From Treponema phagedenis (GTDB lineage Bacteria > Spirochaetota > Spirochaetia > Treponematales > Treponemataceae), in NCBI RefSeq assembly GCF_008153345.1, contig NZ_CP042818.1:2877001-2941000 (forward strand): 64,000 nt of DNA. The letters run 5' to 3'. The translations under genes and the position numbers were made by a program. The notes beneath the pieces are model-generated. The model searched no databases and was not told the DNA's origin. It saw only the letters and a list, made by a program, of their open reading frames with translations. Each line of letters starts with the position of its first letter. Position 1 is the first letter of the stretch. Of the stretch, positions 1-8,377 are shown one piece after another.

Positions 1-1
1 A

Positions 2-85
2 GAAAATTTTACTAATTCCAAGCGTTATTCAGAACGAGAGCTTGAAACCTGCTTTAACTCTTCCCTATTCCGCGACCCTGAGTAA
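2..85 (+). CDS. 3' end of an unidentified upstream gene (partial)
   Basis: A reading frame is open from the window edge for 27 codons to a TAA at 83-85, ending in ...RYSERELETCFNSSLFRDPE. The charged, hydrophilic composition and the position upstream of a promoter suit the C-terminus of a real protein. The piece is too short to prove coding. It faintly recalls the end of small HTH-type regulators that often sit beside YraQ permeases, but that is only a guess from context. Confidence 0.3.
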   Translation, partial: ENFTNSKRYSERELETCFNSSLFRDPE

Positions 86-125
86 AAAATTTCATGCAGA
101 ATGCTAATCTCTAAGCTGTTCTCTG

Positions 126-154
126 TTTACAGATCCGGATAAAATATCTATACT
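126..154 (+). promoter_or_regulatory. Sigma-70-like promoter for the permease gene, almost leaderless
   Basis: TTTACA at 126-131, a 17-nt spacer, then TATACT at 149-154. The ATG at 164 lies only 9 nt beyond the -10 box, so the predicted transcript has a leader of about 2-4 nt. No purine-rich ribosome binding site precedes the ATG. Confidence 0.6.
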
Positions 155-163
155 CATTTTCTT

Positions 164-1093
164 ATGAATATTCTCTTTTTCAGCACCTTGTATACTGTTT
201 TTTTCAGTATCATATTGCAAGCTTTTCCTTTTATGCTTTTGGGAGCATTTCTTGCTTCAATATTGCATATTTTTGTCTCCGATCAATTAATCATAAAAAT
301 ATTTCCGAACAAGAGCGGAATAGGCTTTTTAACCGCCTTATTCAGCGGGTTTATTTTTCCCGTTTGCGAATGTGCAACTGTTCCACTAATGACGGGGTTG
401 ATAAAGAAAAAAGTTTCAATGCCCATTGCAGTAACTTTTATGCTCGCCGCCCCGATTGCAAACCCTATTTCGATTATTGCAACCTTGTATGCATTTTCGG
501 AAATGCCTCTTGTTGCGGTATATCGGGTTTGTTTTGGCTTGGCAACAGCCCTTATTATCGGGCTTTTCCTGCTTTTATACCCCGATAAAGATATTCAAAA
601 AGATGAGACGGCAGAAGCCTGCGCTTGTGCATGCGGGCACGAACACGGCGAGCATTGTCATGAAGATCGGCACGCAGACTCGTTTAAAGAAAAGCTTATC
701 GCACTTTTCCTCCATACTGGCGACGAATTTTTTAATGCGGGAAAATTTCTCATTATCGGTGCTTTTTTTACCGCCGTGATACGGGTCGCAATCCCCGAAA
801 ATATTTTTTTCTTACACGCAACATCCGGACTCTTAGGCATTTTAATACAAATGCTCTTTGCCTTCCTCTTTTCAGCTTGTTCAACATCCGATGCTTTTAT
901 CGCAAAAAGTTTTTTAGGGCGCTTTAACCTTGCCTCTGTGATGGGCTTTCTAATATACGGTCCGATGATGGACATCAAAAACCTATTTATGCTGCTTTCC
1001 ATGTTTAAAAAACGTTTTGTTATAGAGCTTGCGCTCATTGTTACCGTTTTAAACATACTTGCGATTTTCGTATTCACACATATGTTTATGTAA
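164..1093 (+). CDS. YraQ/ArsP-family permease (PF03773-like)
   Basis: This is an inner-membrane permease of about eight hydrophobic segments in two halves. Hallmarks are the conserved cysteine motif FPVCEC (C68, C70) followed by the ATVPL segment, the AAPIANP segment near residues 95-101, and a matching second half with FSACSTSDAF. These belong to the family of predicted permeases that includes ArsP and YraQ. The loop between the halves (residues 151-170) is very rich in Cys and His (C153, C155, C157, H159, H161, H164, C165, H166, H170), suggesting metal binding on a cytoplasmic or periplasmic loop. The next gene encodes the usual partner (DUF1980/YcgQ type). The substrate is unknown; a metal, metalloid or organo-arsenical is an inference from relatives. 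309 aa is a normal length. Confidence 0.8.
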   Translation: MNILFFSTLYTVFFSIILQAFPFMLLGAFLASILHIFVSDQLIIKIFPNKSGIGFLTALFSGFIFPVCECATVPLMTGLIKKKVSMPIAVTFMLAAPIANPISIIATLYAFSEMPLVAVYRVCFGLATALIIGLFLLLYPDKDIQKDETAEACACACGHEHGEHCHEDRHADSFKEKLIALFLHTGDEFFNAGKFLIIGAFFTAVIRVAIPENIFFLHATSGLLGILIQMLFAFLFSACSTSDAFIAKSFLGRFNLASVMGFLIYGPMMDIKNLFMLLSMFKKRFVIELALIVTVLNILAIFVFTHMFM

Positions 1094-1138
1094 TAAAAAT
1101 GCGCATAGATTAAAAGAAAATAAATGAGAGAAATAAAA

Positions 1139-1897
1139 ATGACTAAAAAAAACTATTTTGATATACAAGAAGCCGGACAAATCCTTGTCCTTTTTATCCT
1201 TGCCATTACTTTCCTGCTTACCATATTTTCAGGATCAGTGTACGCGTATGTGCATAAAAGGCATATCCCGATGATTGTTTTTGCCGCTTGCACTTTCATG
1301 CTCATTGCGATACTTAAAATAGCCAAACTGCAAAACACAACAAATTGTTCACATAAAAAGCCTTGGTACCTCATCCTTTTCCTGCTTGCGCTCGCACCCT
1401 CTTTGCTGCCCTCAAACAAGAGTCTTTCGATTTCTTCTTTAAGTTTTAATATGGATACGGGAACATCGCTTGTACAAAATCATACGCCTATAAATCCGTT
1501 TACGGACAACGGAACCTCCGCAGCGCAGTTGACAAACGGAAAAATCATTATGAATGATATCGATTTCGGAAAGTGGCTACCCGAACTCTACTTGCGATTA
1601 GATTCTTGGACGGGAACAGAAATCGAAATAAGCGGAGCAGTTTGGCTTCATGATTCATTTACCGAAACACAATTTGCAATCGGAAGGCTGTTAATGGTCT
1701 GCTGTGCGGCGGATATGCAGCCGGTAGGTATTCTCTGTGAAAGCAAAACTCCCTTACATCTTGCCGATGATGAATGGGTGCTCGTTTCCGGTATCGTGGA
1801 AAAAAGCGCTTACGAAGAAGGCTTTGAACCGCTCATCCGCGTACATTCGGTAAAAAAAATCCCCCGTCCCGCCCAAGAGTACGTATACCCCTTTTAG
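1139..1897 (+). CDS. DUF1980/YcgQ-type partner of the permease
   Basis: A membrane-anchored protein with four hydrophobic segments in the first 100 residues (the third is near VFAACTFMLIAILKI and a further one is LILFLLALAPSLLP), then a soluble C-terminal domain containing MNDIDFGKWLPELY and RLLMVCCAADMQPVGIL. That domain pattern matches proteins routinely encoded next to YraQ-type permeases (TIGR03943 type). An ATG at 1124 is also possible; 1139 is preferred because GAGAG lies 7-9 nt upstream. The gap to the permease gene is short, so the two are probably co-transcribed. The function within the pair is not known; it may be an accessory subunit. Confidence 0.72.
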   Translation: MTKKNYFDIQEAGQILVLFILAITFLLTIFSGSVYAYVHKRHIPMIVFAACTFMLIAILKIAKLQNTTNCSHKKPWYLILFLLALAPSLLPSNKSLSISSLSFNMDTGTSLVQNHTPINPFTDNGTSAAQLTNGKIIMNDIDFGKWLPELYLRLDSWTGTEIEISGAVWLHDSFTETQFAIGRLLMVCCAADMQPVGILCESKTPLHLADDEWVLVSGIVEKSAYEEGFEPLIRVHSVKKIPRPAQEYVYPF

Positions 1898-2312
1898 GTG
1901 TTTTTAACAGCCCCAGAGCATACGCATAGAAGAGTAAAAAACATTTGAGCATTGCGGTTTGCGCTTTTACTCTTCTATGCATTGCCAAAGCGCTTTTTGA
2001 TCGATTATTTTCAGCTACAACAAAACAATGCCCGTTTTTACATTACCTCAAGGAAAGGAACCGGTGAGGGGTTTACTTGGCTGCCGTTTATGCTCCGCAT
2101 TACGTGGCCTTCGCCCCTTAGCCCTCGGATTTCACTTGTTGCTGCGCAGGAATTTGTTCGCTTATGCTTCGCACACAGAGCTCAGTTTCTTATGTACTGT
2201 CGATTGAGAGGAGTTTCCCTATTTCTTGCCGACAATCGACCTTTCAGTCCTTGCAAAGCTTTGCGTTTTATGTTAGTAATACTTTACGGGGGATTTTAGA
2301 AAATATAAAGCG
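1898..2312. other. Intergenic region with a 16-bp inverted repeat; no gene seen
   Basis: This 415-nt gap starts with a strong hairpin (1924-1980). The rest contains low-complexity fragments such as CTTATGCTTCGCA that recur in other gaps of the window. An open frame at 1952-2299 exists but starts inside the hairpin, has no ribosome binding site and shows no recognisable protein character. Confidence 0.5.
1924..1980. terminator. Perfect 16-bp inverted repeat, probable terminator-like hairpin
   Basis: The arms at 1924-1939 (GCATAGAAGAGTAAAA) and 1965-1980 are exact reverse complements, separated by a 25-nt loop. The hairpin lies 27 nt after the stop codon of the YcgQ-like gene. It has no clean U-run outside the stem, so termination is likely but not certain. 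Confidence 0.5.
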
Positions 2313-3593
2313 ATGAAATATTCTATACCGACAAATTTAGCAATAGTGGCATGCCCTGGCGGAGAGAGTTTTGCGGACGAAACAATTAAGCATCTAACGC
2401 ATATTTATGCACGGAGGTTTCGTCAAAAGCTGGATAGGCTTTCCAAACGATATAATCAGGATAAATCCGAGCTTATAAAAAATATTAATTTTTATACCGA
2501 TTTATTTTCTTCAAGCTCTTTTGCGAATAAAAATATTTCGGATTTTCGAGTTCCGAAGTTTAAGGTTGATGCCTTATTTACCTATTTTATGAATGGGGAA
2601 TTCAAAACGGAGATTAATGAATGTATCAGAGGAAAGGATGTGTTTATCTTTCAAGATGTGGAAAACCATCAGGTCCTTACGGTTAATCAGGGGAAAAACA
2701 AGCAAAGGTTTTCCGTGAATGACCATCTGATGTCCTTAATTGTAACGATTGATGCGGTTCGTCATGCGGGGGCTGCGCGGATTACGCTTGTGGTGCCGGT
2801 ATATCCGTATAGCAGACAGCACAAGAAAAAAGGACGGGAAGGTCTTACTGCAAGTTTGTTGGGGCAGCTGTATGAAACCCTCGGTGTCAGTCAAATTATC
2901 ACACTCGATATTCATTCCAGAGAAATTGAAAATGCTTTTCATTCTGCAAGAATTGAAAACTTGCATGCAAGTTACCAAATTATTCGCGAACTTGCAAAAA
3001 TAGAAAAACTTTGTGATCCCGATGAGCAGTTTGTGGTTGTGTCCCCCGACAGCGGTGCAATTGATCGAAATAAGTTTTATTCTACAGGTTTAAAAAAACC
3101 GCTTGCAATGATTTACAAAGAGCGGGATTATTCGGTTATAACACAAAATGCAAAACAGAGTAATATTATCAGCATTAATTTGCTTGGAGATGTAAAGGGG
3201 AAAACCGCTTTTATTGCCGATGATATGCTCGGCACGGGCGGCACCTTGCTAAAGGCAATGGAGTTTTTAAAAAGCAAGGGCGCAAAAAAAGTTATTGCCG
3301 CTATAAGCTTGCCTTTTTTTACCGGCGATGCTGTTAGACTTTTTGATGAAGCCTATGCAAAAGGGCATTTTTATCGCATTATCGGCACTAATGCAGTGTA
3401 TCACGAAGAGCTCCTTACTAAAGAATGGTATATTAAAACCGATGTTTCGGGGCTTTTTGCACAGGTTATTGCCCGTTTGCATCATAATCAATCTTTAAGC
3501 GGCCTTTTGGATAACCGTGATATTATTGAGCGGCTTTTGCACGGAACAAATACTCCAAATCAGGATAGCAAAGGCACAAAAGAAACCACATAA
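2313..3593 (+). CDS. prs: Ribose-phosphate pyrophosphokinase (PRPP synthetase), enlarged form
   Basis: Makes PRPP from ribose 5-phosphate and ATP for nucleotide, His and Trp synthesis. The C-terminal half is recognisable: VVPVYPYSRQHKK, the TLDIHSREIE metal/ATP region, VVVSPDSGAIDR, and the PRPP-binding loop IADDMLGTGGTL with D303, D304 and GTGGT at 307-311. At 426 aa it is about 100 residues longer than the classical enzyme. Extra sequence sits in the N-terminal domain (roughly residues 35-90, including a Lys/Asp/Asn-rich stretch) and in the C-terminal 60 residues. No clear ribosome binding site precedes the ATG. The stop overlaps the next start (TAATG), pointing to translational coupling. 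The assignment to the family is firm. Whether regulation by ADP or phosphate is retained cannot be told from sequence alone. Confidence 0.9.
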   Translation: MKYSIPTNLAIVACPGGESFADETIKHLTHIYARRFRQKLDRLSKRYNQDKSELIKNINFYTDLFSSSSFANKNISDFRVPKFKVDALFTYFMNGEFKTEINECIRGKDVFIFQDVENHQVLTVNQGKNKQRFSVNDHLMSLIVTIDAVRHAGAARITLVVPVYPYSRQHKKKGREGLTASLLGQLYETLGVSQIITLDIHSREIENAFHSARIENLHASYQIIRELAKIEKLCDPDEQFVVVSPDSGAIDRNKFYSTGLKKPLAMIYKERDYSVITQNAKQSNIISINLLGDVKGKTAFIADDMLGTGGTLLKAMEFLKSKGAKKVIAAISLPFFTGDAVRLFDEAYAKGHFYRIIGTNAVYHEELLTKEWYIKTDVSGLFAQVIARLHHNQSLSGLLDNRDIIERLLHGTNTPNQDSKGTKETT

Positions 3594-4828
3594 TGAATTC
3601 AGGAATTTTTACTGCCGATATCGGCACTTCCTCTTTAAAGGCTGCGGTGATTAATGATGAAGGGGCACTGTTACAGTATAAGCGGATTTATTTTCCGGAG
3701 CCGGTAACCGCCGAAAGTTGGTTCACAAGCTTGATCCGAGCCTTTGATGTCATGTCTCAAAAGAATACAATAGAGGCAATTTGCATTTCGGGAAACGGAC
3801 CTTCTTTTGTTGCGGTTAGCAATACCAAGAAAAAAAAAGATTTTCTTTTACTTTGGAATGAAAAAGCTCCGCGAGATTTTTCTACACCGCCCTCTATTTT
3901 TTTGCCGCGTGCACTTTTTTTTAAAGAATGCTATCCGCATATTTTTCAGTCTGCGCGATATCTTCTTTCAGGGCCTGAATATCTTATTTACAAACTTACC
4001 GGAGAAGCGGTAACCGTGTTGCCTGAACAGCGGTACACGGCGGCATATTGGGATGATAAACGGCTTGCAGCTTTAGATCTTGCGCCGGAGCTTTTCCCGC
4101 CTTTTGTGATGGCGGGAACGAAGGTCGGCACGTGGAAAGGAATTCCGGTTATTTGCAGCGTCCCCGATTTTCTTGCTGCCCTCATCGGCACCGATACTTT
4201 GGAAGCGGGGAAAGCCTGCGATCGCGCGGGTTCAAGCGAAGGTTTAAATATTTGCATACAAGAACGCCCCGAAAATGCTCGCGGGTTGCGGTTTTTGCCG
4301 TCAATAATAAGTGATTTATGGAATATTTCCTACCTTATCCCCGATTCGGGAAGTAAATTTGCAACCTATTTACAAAGCACCGGATTTGGCAAAAGAAATT
4401 TTTACTCTTGTATGCAGGCAATTTCCAAACTAGAAATAAGCCTTGATAATTCGTATCCGAATACAAAAATCGGCGAAGGAAAAATGCTGGTAGAAACCAT
4501 CGGATTTGAGATCAGAAAAGGCTTGGATTTACTGGAAAGCGTAAGCGGATACAAACCGGTGTACGCGGTTTCGGGCGGGCAGGCACAGGACAGGATCTGG
4601 CTGCAAATAAAGGCGGACATCACCGGCAGAAGCTTTGCCCTCCCCTTTATTCACGATTCCGAGCTTACCGGTAATGCCGCCCTTGCATACACCGCCCTCG
4701 GAAAATACCCCGACCTCGGCACGGCGGCGGCAAAGCTTTGCAAAATAAAAAGAATATATACCCCGAATCCTGAACATTACGAAACATATACGCGGAAATT
4801 TAATAAAAGCCTCGCTTTTGAGTGCTAA
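3593..4828 (+). CDS. FGGY-family carbohydrate kinase-like protein
   Basis: The N-terminus FTADIGTSSLKAAV is the phosphate-1 motif of the actin-like ATPase fold. In the C-terminal half, VYAVSGGQAQDRIWLQIKAD and the later ELTGNAALAYTALG match the ATP-binding region of FGGY sugar kinases (xylulokinase, glycerol kinase and relatives). The protein is 411 aa, against about 480-500 for typical members, so the middle of the sugar-binding domain is shortened. The start codon overlaps the prs stop (TAATG), so the two genes form one operon. The pairing with PRPP synthetase suggests a pentose or nucleoside-sugar substrate, but this is inference only. Confidence 0.75.
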   Translation: MNSGIFTADIGTSSLKAAVINDEGALLQYKRIYFPEPVTAESWFTSLIRAFDVMSQKNTIEAICISGNGPSFVAVSNTKKKKDFLLLWNEKAPRDFSTPPSIFLPRALFFKECYPHIFQSARYLLSGPEYLIYKLTGEAVTVLPEQRYTAAYWDDKRLAALDLAPELFPPFVMAGTKVGTWKGIPVICSVPDFLAALIGTDTLEAGKACDRAGSSEGLNICIQERPENARGLRFLPSIISDLWNISYLIPDSGSKFATYLQSTGFGKRNFYSCMQAISKLEISLDNSYPNTKIGEGKMLVETIGFEIRKGLDLLESVSGYKPVYAVSGGQAQDRIWLQIKADITGRSFALPFIHDSELTGNAALAYTALGKYPDLGTAAAKLCKIKRIYTPNPEHYETYTRKFNKSLAFEC

Positions 4829-4888
4829 TTCTAAACCATGCTTAAAAACCGCTTAACATTTTTGATACCTCCCTCCTTTTTTCATTTT

Positions 4889-5660
4889 ATACAAATCAAG
4901 ACAATTTTATAAAAAAGAGCCCGACACAACGGTTTGGTTTTGACATCCTTGTCAAAACCAAACCTATGAGTTTGAAAACTCCGAGTACGCTGTGGTAGTT
5001 TTCAAACTCAATTCTGTGTGGAACCACCGCCATCCGTGGCGGTTCTGAGTTTTGCCGTCCATGGCAAAAACTAACCTGCGAGTTTTAAAGCTTTACAAAT
5101 TACTTTGCTTTAAAACATCGCTTCTGCGTGGAACCACTGCCATCCGTAACAGTACTGAGTTTTGACGTCCATGTCAAAAACTAAACCGTCTGCTTGGAAC
5201 CACCGCCGTCCGTGGCGGTTCTGAGTTTTGACATCCTTGTCAAAACCAAACCTATGAGTTTGAAAACTCTCCGAGTACGCTGTGGTAGTTTTCAAACTCA
5301 ATTCTGCGTGGAACCACCGCCATCCGTGGCGGTTCTGAGTTTTGCCGTCCATGGCAAAAACTAACCTGCGAGTTTTAAAGCTTTACAAATTACTTTGCTT
5401 TAAAACATCGCTTCTGCGTGGAACCACTGCCATCCGTAGCAGTACTGAGTTTTGACGTCCATGTCAAAAACTAAACCGTCTGCTTGGAACCACCGCCGTC
5501 CGTGGCGGTTCTGAGTTTTGCCGTCCTTGTCAAAACCAAACCTGCGAGTTTAGAATTGAGCAACGTTACGCAATTTACCATAGTAATGCTTAAATCCGCA
5601 GTCCCTCATTGTTGATACTCCGATTTTTATAACAGGAAGTTAATTACAAAACGCTACACT
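4889..5660 (+). repeat. Long modular hairpin-repeat array with a 290-bp tandem duplication
   Basis: This is the largest copy of the window-wide repeat family. It begins with AAAGAGCCCGACAC (about 4914-4927) and ends with TTAATTACAAAACGCTACAC (5640-5659). Between lie two nearly identical units of about 290 bp (4936-5225 and 5226-5515) and the start of a third. Each unit holds about seven small hairpins, for example TTTTGACA/TGTCAAAA, GAGTTTGAAAACT/AGTTTTCAAACTC, ACCGCC/GGCGGT, TTTTGCC/GGCAAAA and GTTTTAAAGC/GCTTTAAAAC. The copies differ by few bases (for example GTAACAG against GTAGCAG), so the duplication is recent. Together with 5661-5867 it fills the 1.04-kb gap after the kinase gene. No real gene was seen in it. 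Confidence 0.85.
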
Positions 5661-5832
5661 ACCGTTATCTACCGGAAGGTTCATACAAGGGGCATTTTTT
5701 ATGTCTCGGCATTTCCGGTGCCGTCTGCAAACGGCAGAGCAGCGATACTTTGAAGATACGGACAAAGCTGAACCATAGCGGCAGGGCATTGGAACCCTCC
5801 AAAGCAGGCAGACACGCTGCCCGCTAAGGGTC

Positions 5833-5860
5833 TTGTATTTTGTCGGTATTTTGATATACA
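5833..5860 (+). promoter_or_regulatory. Probable promoter, near-leaderless
   Basis: TTGTAT at 5833-5838, a 16-nt spacer and TATACA at 5855-5860, followed by the ATG 7 nt later at 5868. No ribosome binding site is seen, so the transcript would begin at or next to the start codon. Confidence 0.5.
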
Positions 5861-5867
5861 GTAAGCC

Positions 5868-7097
5868 ATGCAATATTTTAAGAATAAACCGCTAGTCTTC
5901 TTACTCTTTTTGTTTCTTTTTTTGAGTTTTTTTCTTTGTTGTAAAAAGAACCACTTGCAGCAGATGGAACGAGAAGATTTATTTAGTTTATCGTATGGGA
6001 GCTTCGAGAATCAGATAAATCTTTTTGAACTTGAAAGCAGTTATACTCGACCTGACAGTCAAATTTCTATGAAAGACGGAATTTTCTATATTTCCAATTC
6101 CGCTTCCGGAAAAATTATGCAAATGACCTCTTTCGGTGATTTGCTTTCTATAATATATAACGTTGATAAGAATCCTCAACCGATATTCACCAATTCTGAG
6201 AATTCGCAAACAAAGGCGACAACCCGTAAGTCGGTGCAGTATCCCTTAAATCATCCGACATTCTTAGCGATTACCGACAATAAGCAGCTTTATGTGGTGG
6301 ACAGCGTTTTTTCGGATCGGGTTGAGTATGATCCCGAGGAGAATCTTGCTTTAACCAATATTGTCATTCACTTTAATGAAGAAAGTGAATTTGTTAATTA
6401 TATCGGGCAAGAAGGAATTGGCGGCACGCCTTTTCCTATTATCGAAGGACTGTATACCAATACAAAAAATGATATCATCGTTGTGTGCCAGACTACACAA
6501 AGTATAAAAGTATATTGGTTTTCAGCTGACGGAGAACTTCTTTATAAGGTGCCCATCTTTTTTTCCTCATTACCATCTCCATATCGAGAGGGAGGCAGTT
6601 TTTTTTCTTCCGTAGAAACTGTCGTTCCTGATTTTAATGCAATGGGACTCTATGTTAAAATTGATTACTATACGGAAGAAATTGATCCTGAGACGCAGGT
6701 GAGTGCTGGCATTAATTATGATAAAAGCTGCCTATATTTTTTGGCAATTGAAACAGGAAAATACGAAAACAAAATCGATATTGCCCCGCATGAAGAAACA
6801 GAAACGGACGCCGCAGGCACAAACACAAATAAAAAAGTTTTTTCTCTGATAGGTATCAGTCAAAGCGATAAAGCGTTTTTCATAACACCCACCGCTAAAG
6901 GTTATTTGCTTGGAATCCTCGATTTAAATTCTCTCAGGCTGCTCAAGCGTGATTTAATAATTACTCAAGATGAACAAGTATATAATGCACTTAATCTTTC
7001 AACTAACGGAATATTATCGGGATTATTGGCAAAAAACAATCAAGCAGAAATTGTTTGGTGGCGTACGGACAAAATTATAGGAGAGTCTATTAGATGA
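5868..7097 (+). CDS. Predicted lipoprotein with beta-propeller-like body, function unknown
   Basis: The signal sequence is hydrophobic and ends SFFLCC (C24/C25), a relaxed spirochetal lipobox, so the protein is probably lipidated and faces the periplasm. The 409-aa body has repeated short beta-type segments (GIFYISNSASGKIMQM, NKQLYVVDSVFSD, KNDIIVVCQTTQSIKVYWFS, KGYLLGILDLNSLRLL) spaced like the blades of an NHL/six-bladed propeller. I recognise the general type but no specific function. The stop overlaps the next start (ATGA), so it is coupled to the following membrane protein and lies just upstream of the lpt genes. Confidence 0.65.
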   Translation: MQYFKNKPLVFLLFLFLFLSFFLCCKKNHLQQMEREDLFSLSYGSFENQINLFELESSYTRPDSQISMKDGIFYISNSASGKIMQMTSFGDLLSIIYNVDKNPQPIFTNSENSQTKATTRKSVQYPLNHPTFLAITDNKQLYVVDSVFSDRVEYDPEENLALTNIVIHFNEESEFVNYIGQEGIGGTPFPIIEGLYTNTKNDIIVVCQTTQSIKVYWFSADGELLYKVPIFFSSLPSPYREGGSFFSSVETVVPDFNAMGLYVKIDYYTEEIDPETQVSAGINYDKSCLYFLAIETGKYENKIDIAPHEETETDAAGTNTNKKVFSLIGISQSDKAFFITPTAKGYLLGILDLNSLRLLKRDLIITQDEQVYNALNLSTNGILSGLLAKNNQAEIVWWRTDKIIGESIR

Positions 7098-7660
7098 AAG
7101 AGTCAAACAATAATCCTGACAGTTTAGAAACAAAAGCATCTGACGAAGCTGCCCCGCCTTTACGATACAGTAGAGAAAAGAGACTCGCCCGCAGCTCTGA
7201 AGCGGTCAGGCGTATGCATGAGGAAGATTATATACAGCGACCGGGATTATTTCGATCGTTAACCGCAACCCGATCGCTACGAGCTCTTTTTTTTGCAATC
7301 CTATTATTAGTTGCGGTTAATTTTTTTATTTTTTTCACACAGTCTACAAAAAACAAGGGAACTGTGGCGGGTGTTGCCTGTGTGCTTGAATCAATGATAT
7401 ATGAAAAAAGCACTTTTGCAACAATCACATTATTGGAAAACAAAAAAAAAGCGGAAGAAAAAGAGGTTGCAATATCCGTTCGATTCCTTTCGAAAGACGG
7501 CACGCTTATTGATAAAAAGCAAATTCAAAGTATTTATATCGGAGCGGAGGTACCGCTTTCTGCAAAAAGCGATGAAAAAGAAATAGCTGCTGTTGAAGCA
7601 TATGTTACTGTTAATGATAAAGCAATTCTTTTAAAACAAAAACCGCGCGGAGCAAAATAA
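7094..7660 (+). CDS. Single-pass membrane protein of unknown function
   Basis: 188 aa. A charged, Arg-rich cytoplasmic N-terminus of about 60 residues precedes one transmembrane segment (ALFFAILLLVAVNFFIFF, near residues 64-81) and a small periplasmic beta-rich domain. It overlaps the preceding lipoprotein gene by 4 nt (ATGA). Position suggests an accessory envelope protein expressed with that lipoprotein. No family is recognised. The gap of 114 nt to lptC contains a separate promoter. Confidence 0.55.
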   Translation: MKESNNNPDSLETKASDEAAPPLRYSREKRLARSSEAVRRMHEEDYIQRPGLFRSLTATRSLRALFFAILLLVAVNFFIFFTQSTKNKGTVAGVACVLESMIYEKSTFATITLLENKKKAEEKEVAISVRFLSKDGTLIDKKQIQSIYIGAEVPLSAKSDEKEIAAVEAYVTVNDKAILLKQKPRGAK

Positions 7661-7739
7661 AATATAATAACAAGGCTTAGCAACCAGTATTTCCATAAGG
7701 TAGTTTCTCAACTGTTAAAATAAATTTTTTATCGAGCTT

Positions 7740-7768
7740 TTGACCATTTTTTAAAAAAAAGGTATACT
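7740..7768 (+). promoter_or_regulatory. Strong promoter of the lptCAB operon, leaderless
   Basis: TTGACC at 7740-7745, a 17-nt spacer and TATACT at 7763-7768 form a near-consensus sigma-70 promoter. The lptC ATG at 7775 begins 6 nt after the -10 box, where transcription itself should start. There is no Shine-Dalgarno sequence between the promoter and the ATG, so the mRNA is predicted to be leaderless. Confidence 0.75.
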
Positions 7769-7774
7769 TTTCAA

Positions 7775-8377
7775 ATGAAAAAATTTTTTTTAGCGTATAA
7801 ATTTTTTCTCTTGCCCTTACCGGCAGTTTTTTTTCTCTCATGCTCATTTAACTACACTGATAAGGCGCAGGAAGACGGCGCAAAATATCCGGATATGGTA
7901 TTTTCAGAAATACAGATAAGAAGGCATGAAAACACAACTTTGCGAACCGAAATTTTTGCAAACACTATTGAGTTTTACGTCGGAGAACAGGTTTGGGCAG
8001 GTGAAAACGTACGCTTTACGCAATATGATGAAAAAGATAACTCCGAAGCACTGCGCGGCACTGCCGGTTTTTTGCTTGCATCTGAAAAAGAAAATGAATT
8101 TCGGCTTGGAAACAAAGTAGCAATTGAATTTTTAAAAGATAAACTTTCCGCACAAGGAACCGCCTTTGTATGGAAAAAAAATGAGCATACACTTTTAGCC
8201 CCGGAAAACGGCATTGTTTCCATAAAAAAAGAGAACGAGATTGCCATTGAAGGTAAAGGCTTTGTAGCGGACAGTCAGGCAAAAACTTTTGCGTTTCAGG
8301 AAACCGTTTCCGGCACCATCTATCAAAAAGAACAAAAAGCGGAAGAAGCTTCCGACACCGAAAAGGAGCAAAAATGA
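7775..8377 (+). CDS. lptC: LptC-like lipoprotein (envelope lipid transport)
   Basis: A 200-aa lipoprotein with signal peptide and lipobox FFLSC (C23). The body consists of beta-strand-rich LptC/OstA-like sequence (MVFSEIQIRRHENTTLRTEIFA, ENVRFTQYD, LSAQGTAFVWKKNEHTLLAPENG). In diderms LptC joins the LptBFG ATPase complex to the periplasmic bridge protein LptA. The gene order lptC-lptA-lptB with overlapping or touching ends supports the call. No lptF or lptG is in the window. Lipidation by a Cys anchor rather than a transmembrane helix is a variation on the E. coli protein. Confidence 0.72.
   Translation: MKKFFLAYKFFLLPLPAVFFLSCSFNYTDKAQEDGAKYPDMVFSEIQIRRHENTTLRTEIFANTIEFYVGEQVWAGENVRFTQYDEKDNSEALRGTAGFLLASEKENEFRLGNKVAIEFLKDKLSAQGTAFVWKKNEHTLLAPENGIVSIKKENEIAIEGKGFVADSQAKTFAFQETVSGTIYQKEQKAEEASDTEKEQK

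Noticed and set aside
1952-2299. 115-codon open frame on the plus strand
   Set aside because: Starts inside a terminator-like hairpin, has no ribosome binding site and contains low-complexity fragments common to other intergenic regions.
5110-5352. 80-codon minus-strand frame with WRWFHAE-type repeats
   Set aside because: Its repeats are only the translation of the DNA hairpin repeat; no start signal.
4889-5660. Integron attC-like sites
   Set aside because: The hairpins are shorter, lack the GTTRRRY-type core sites and do not separate cassettes with genes; no integrase is in the window. The idea is kept only as an analogy of folded DNA.
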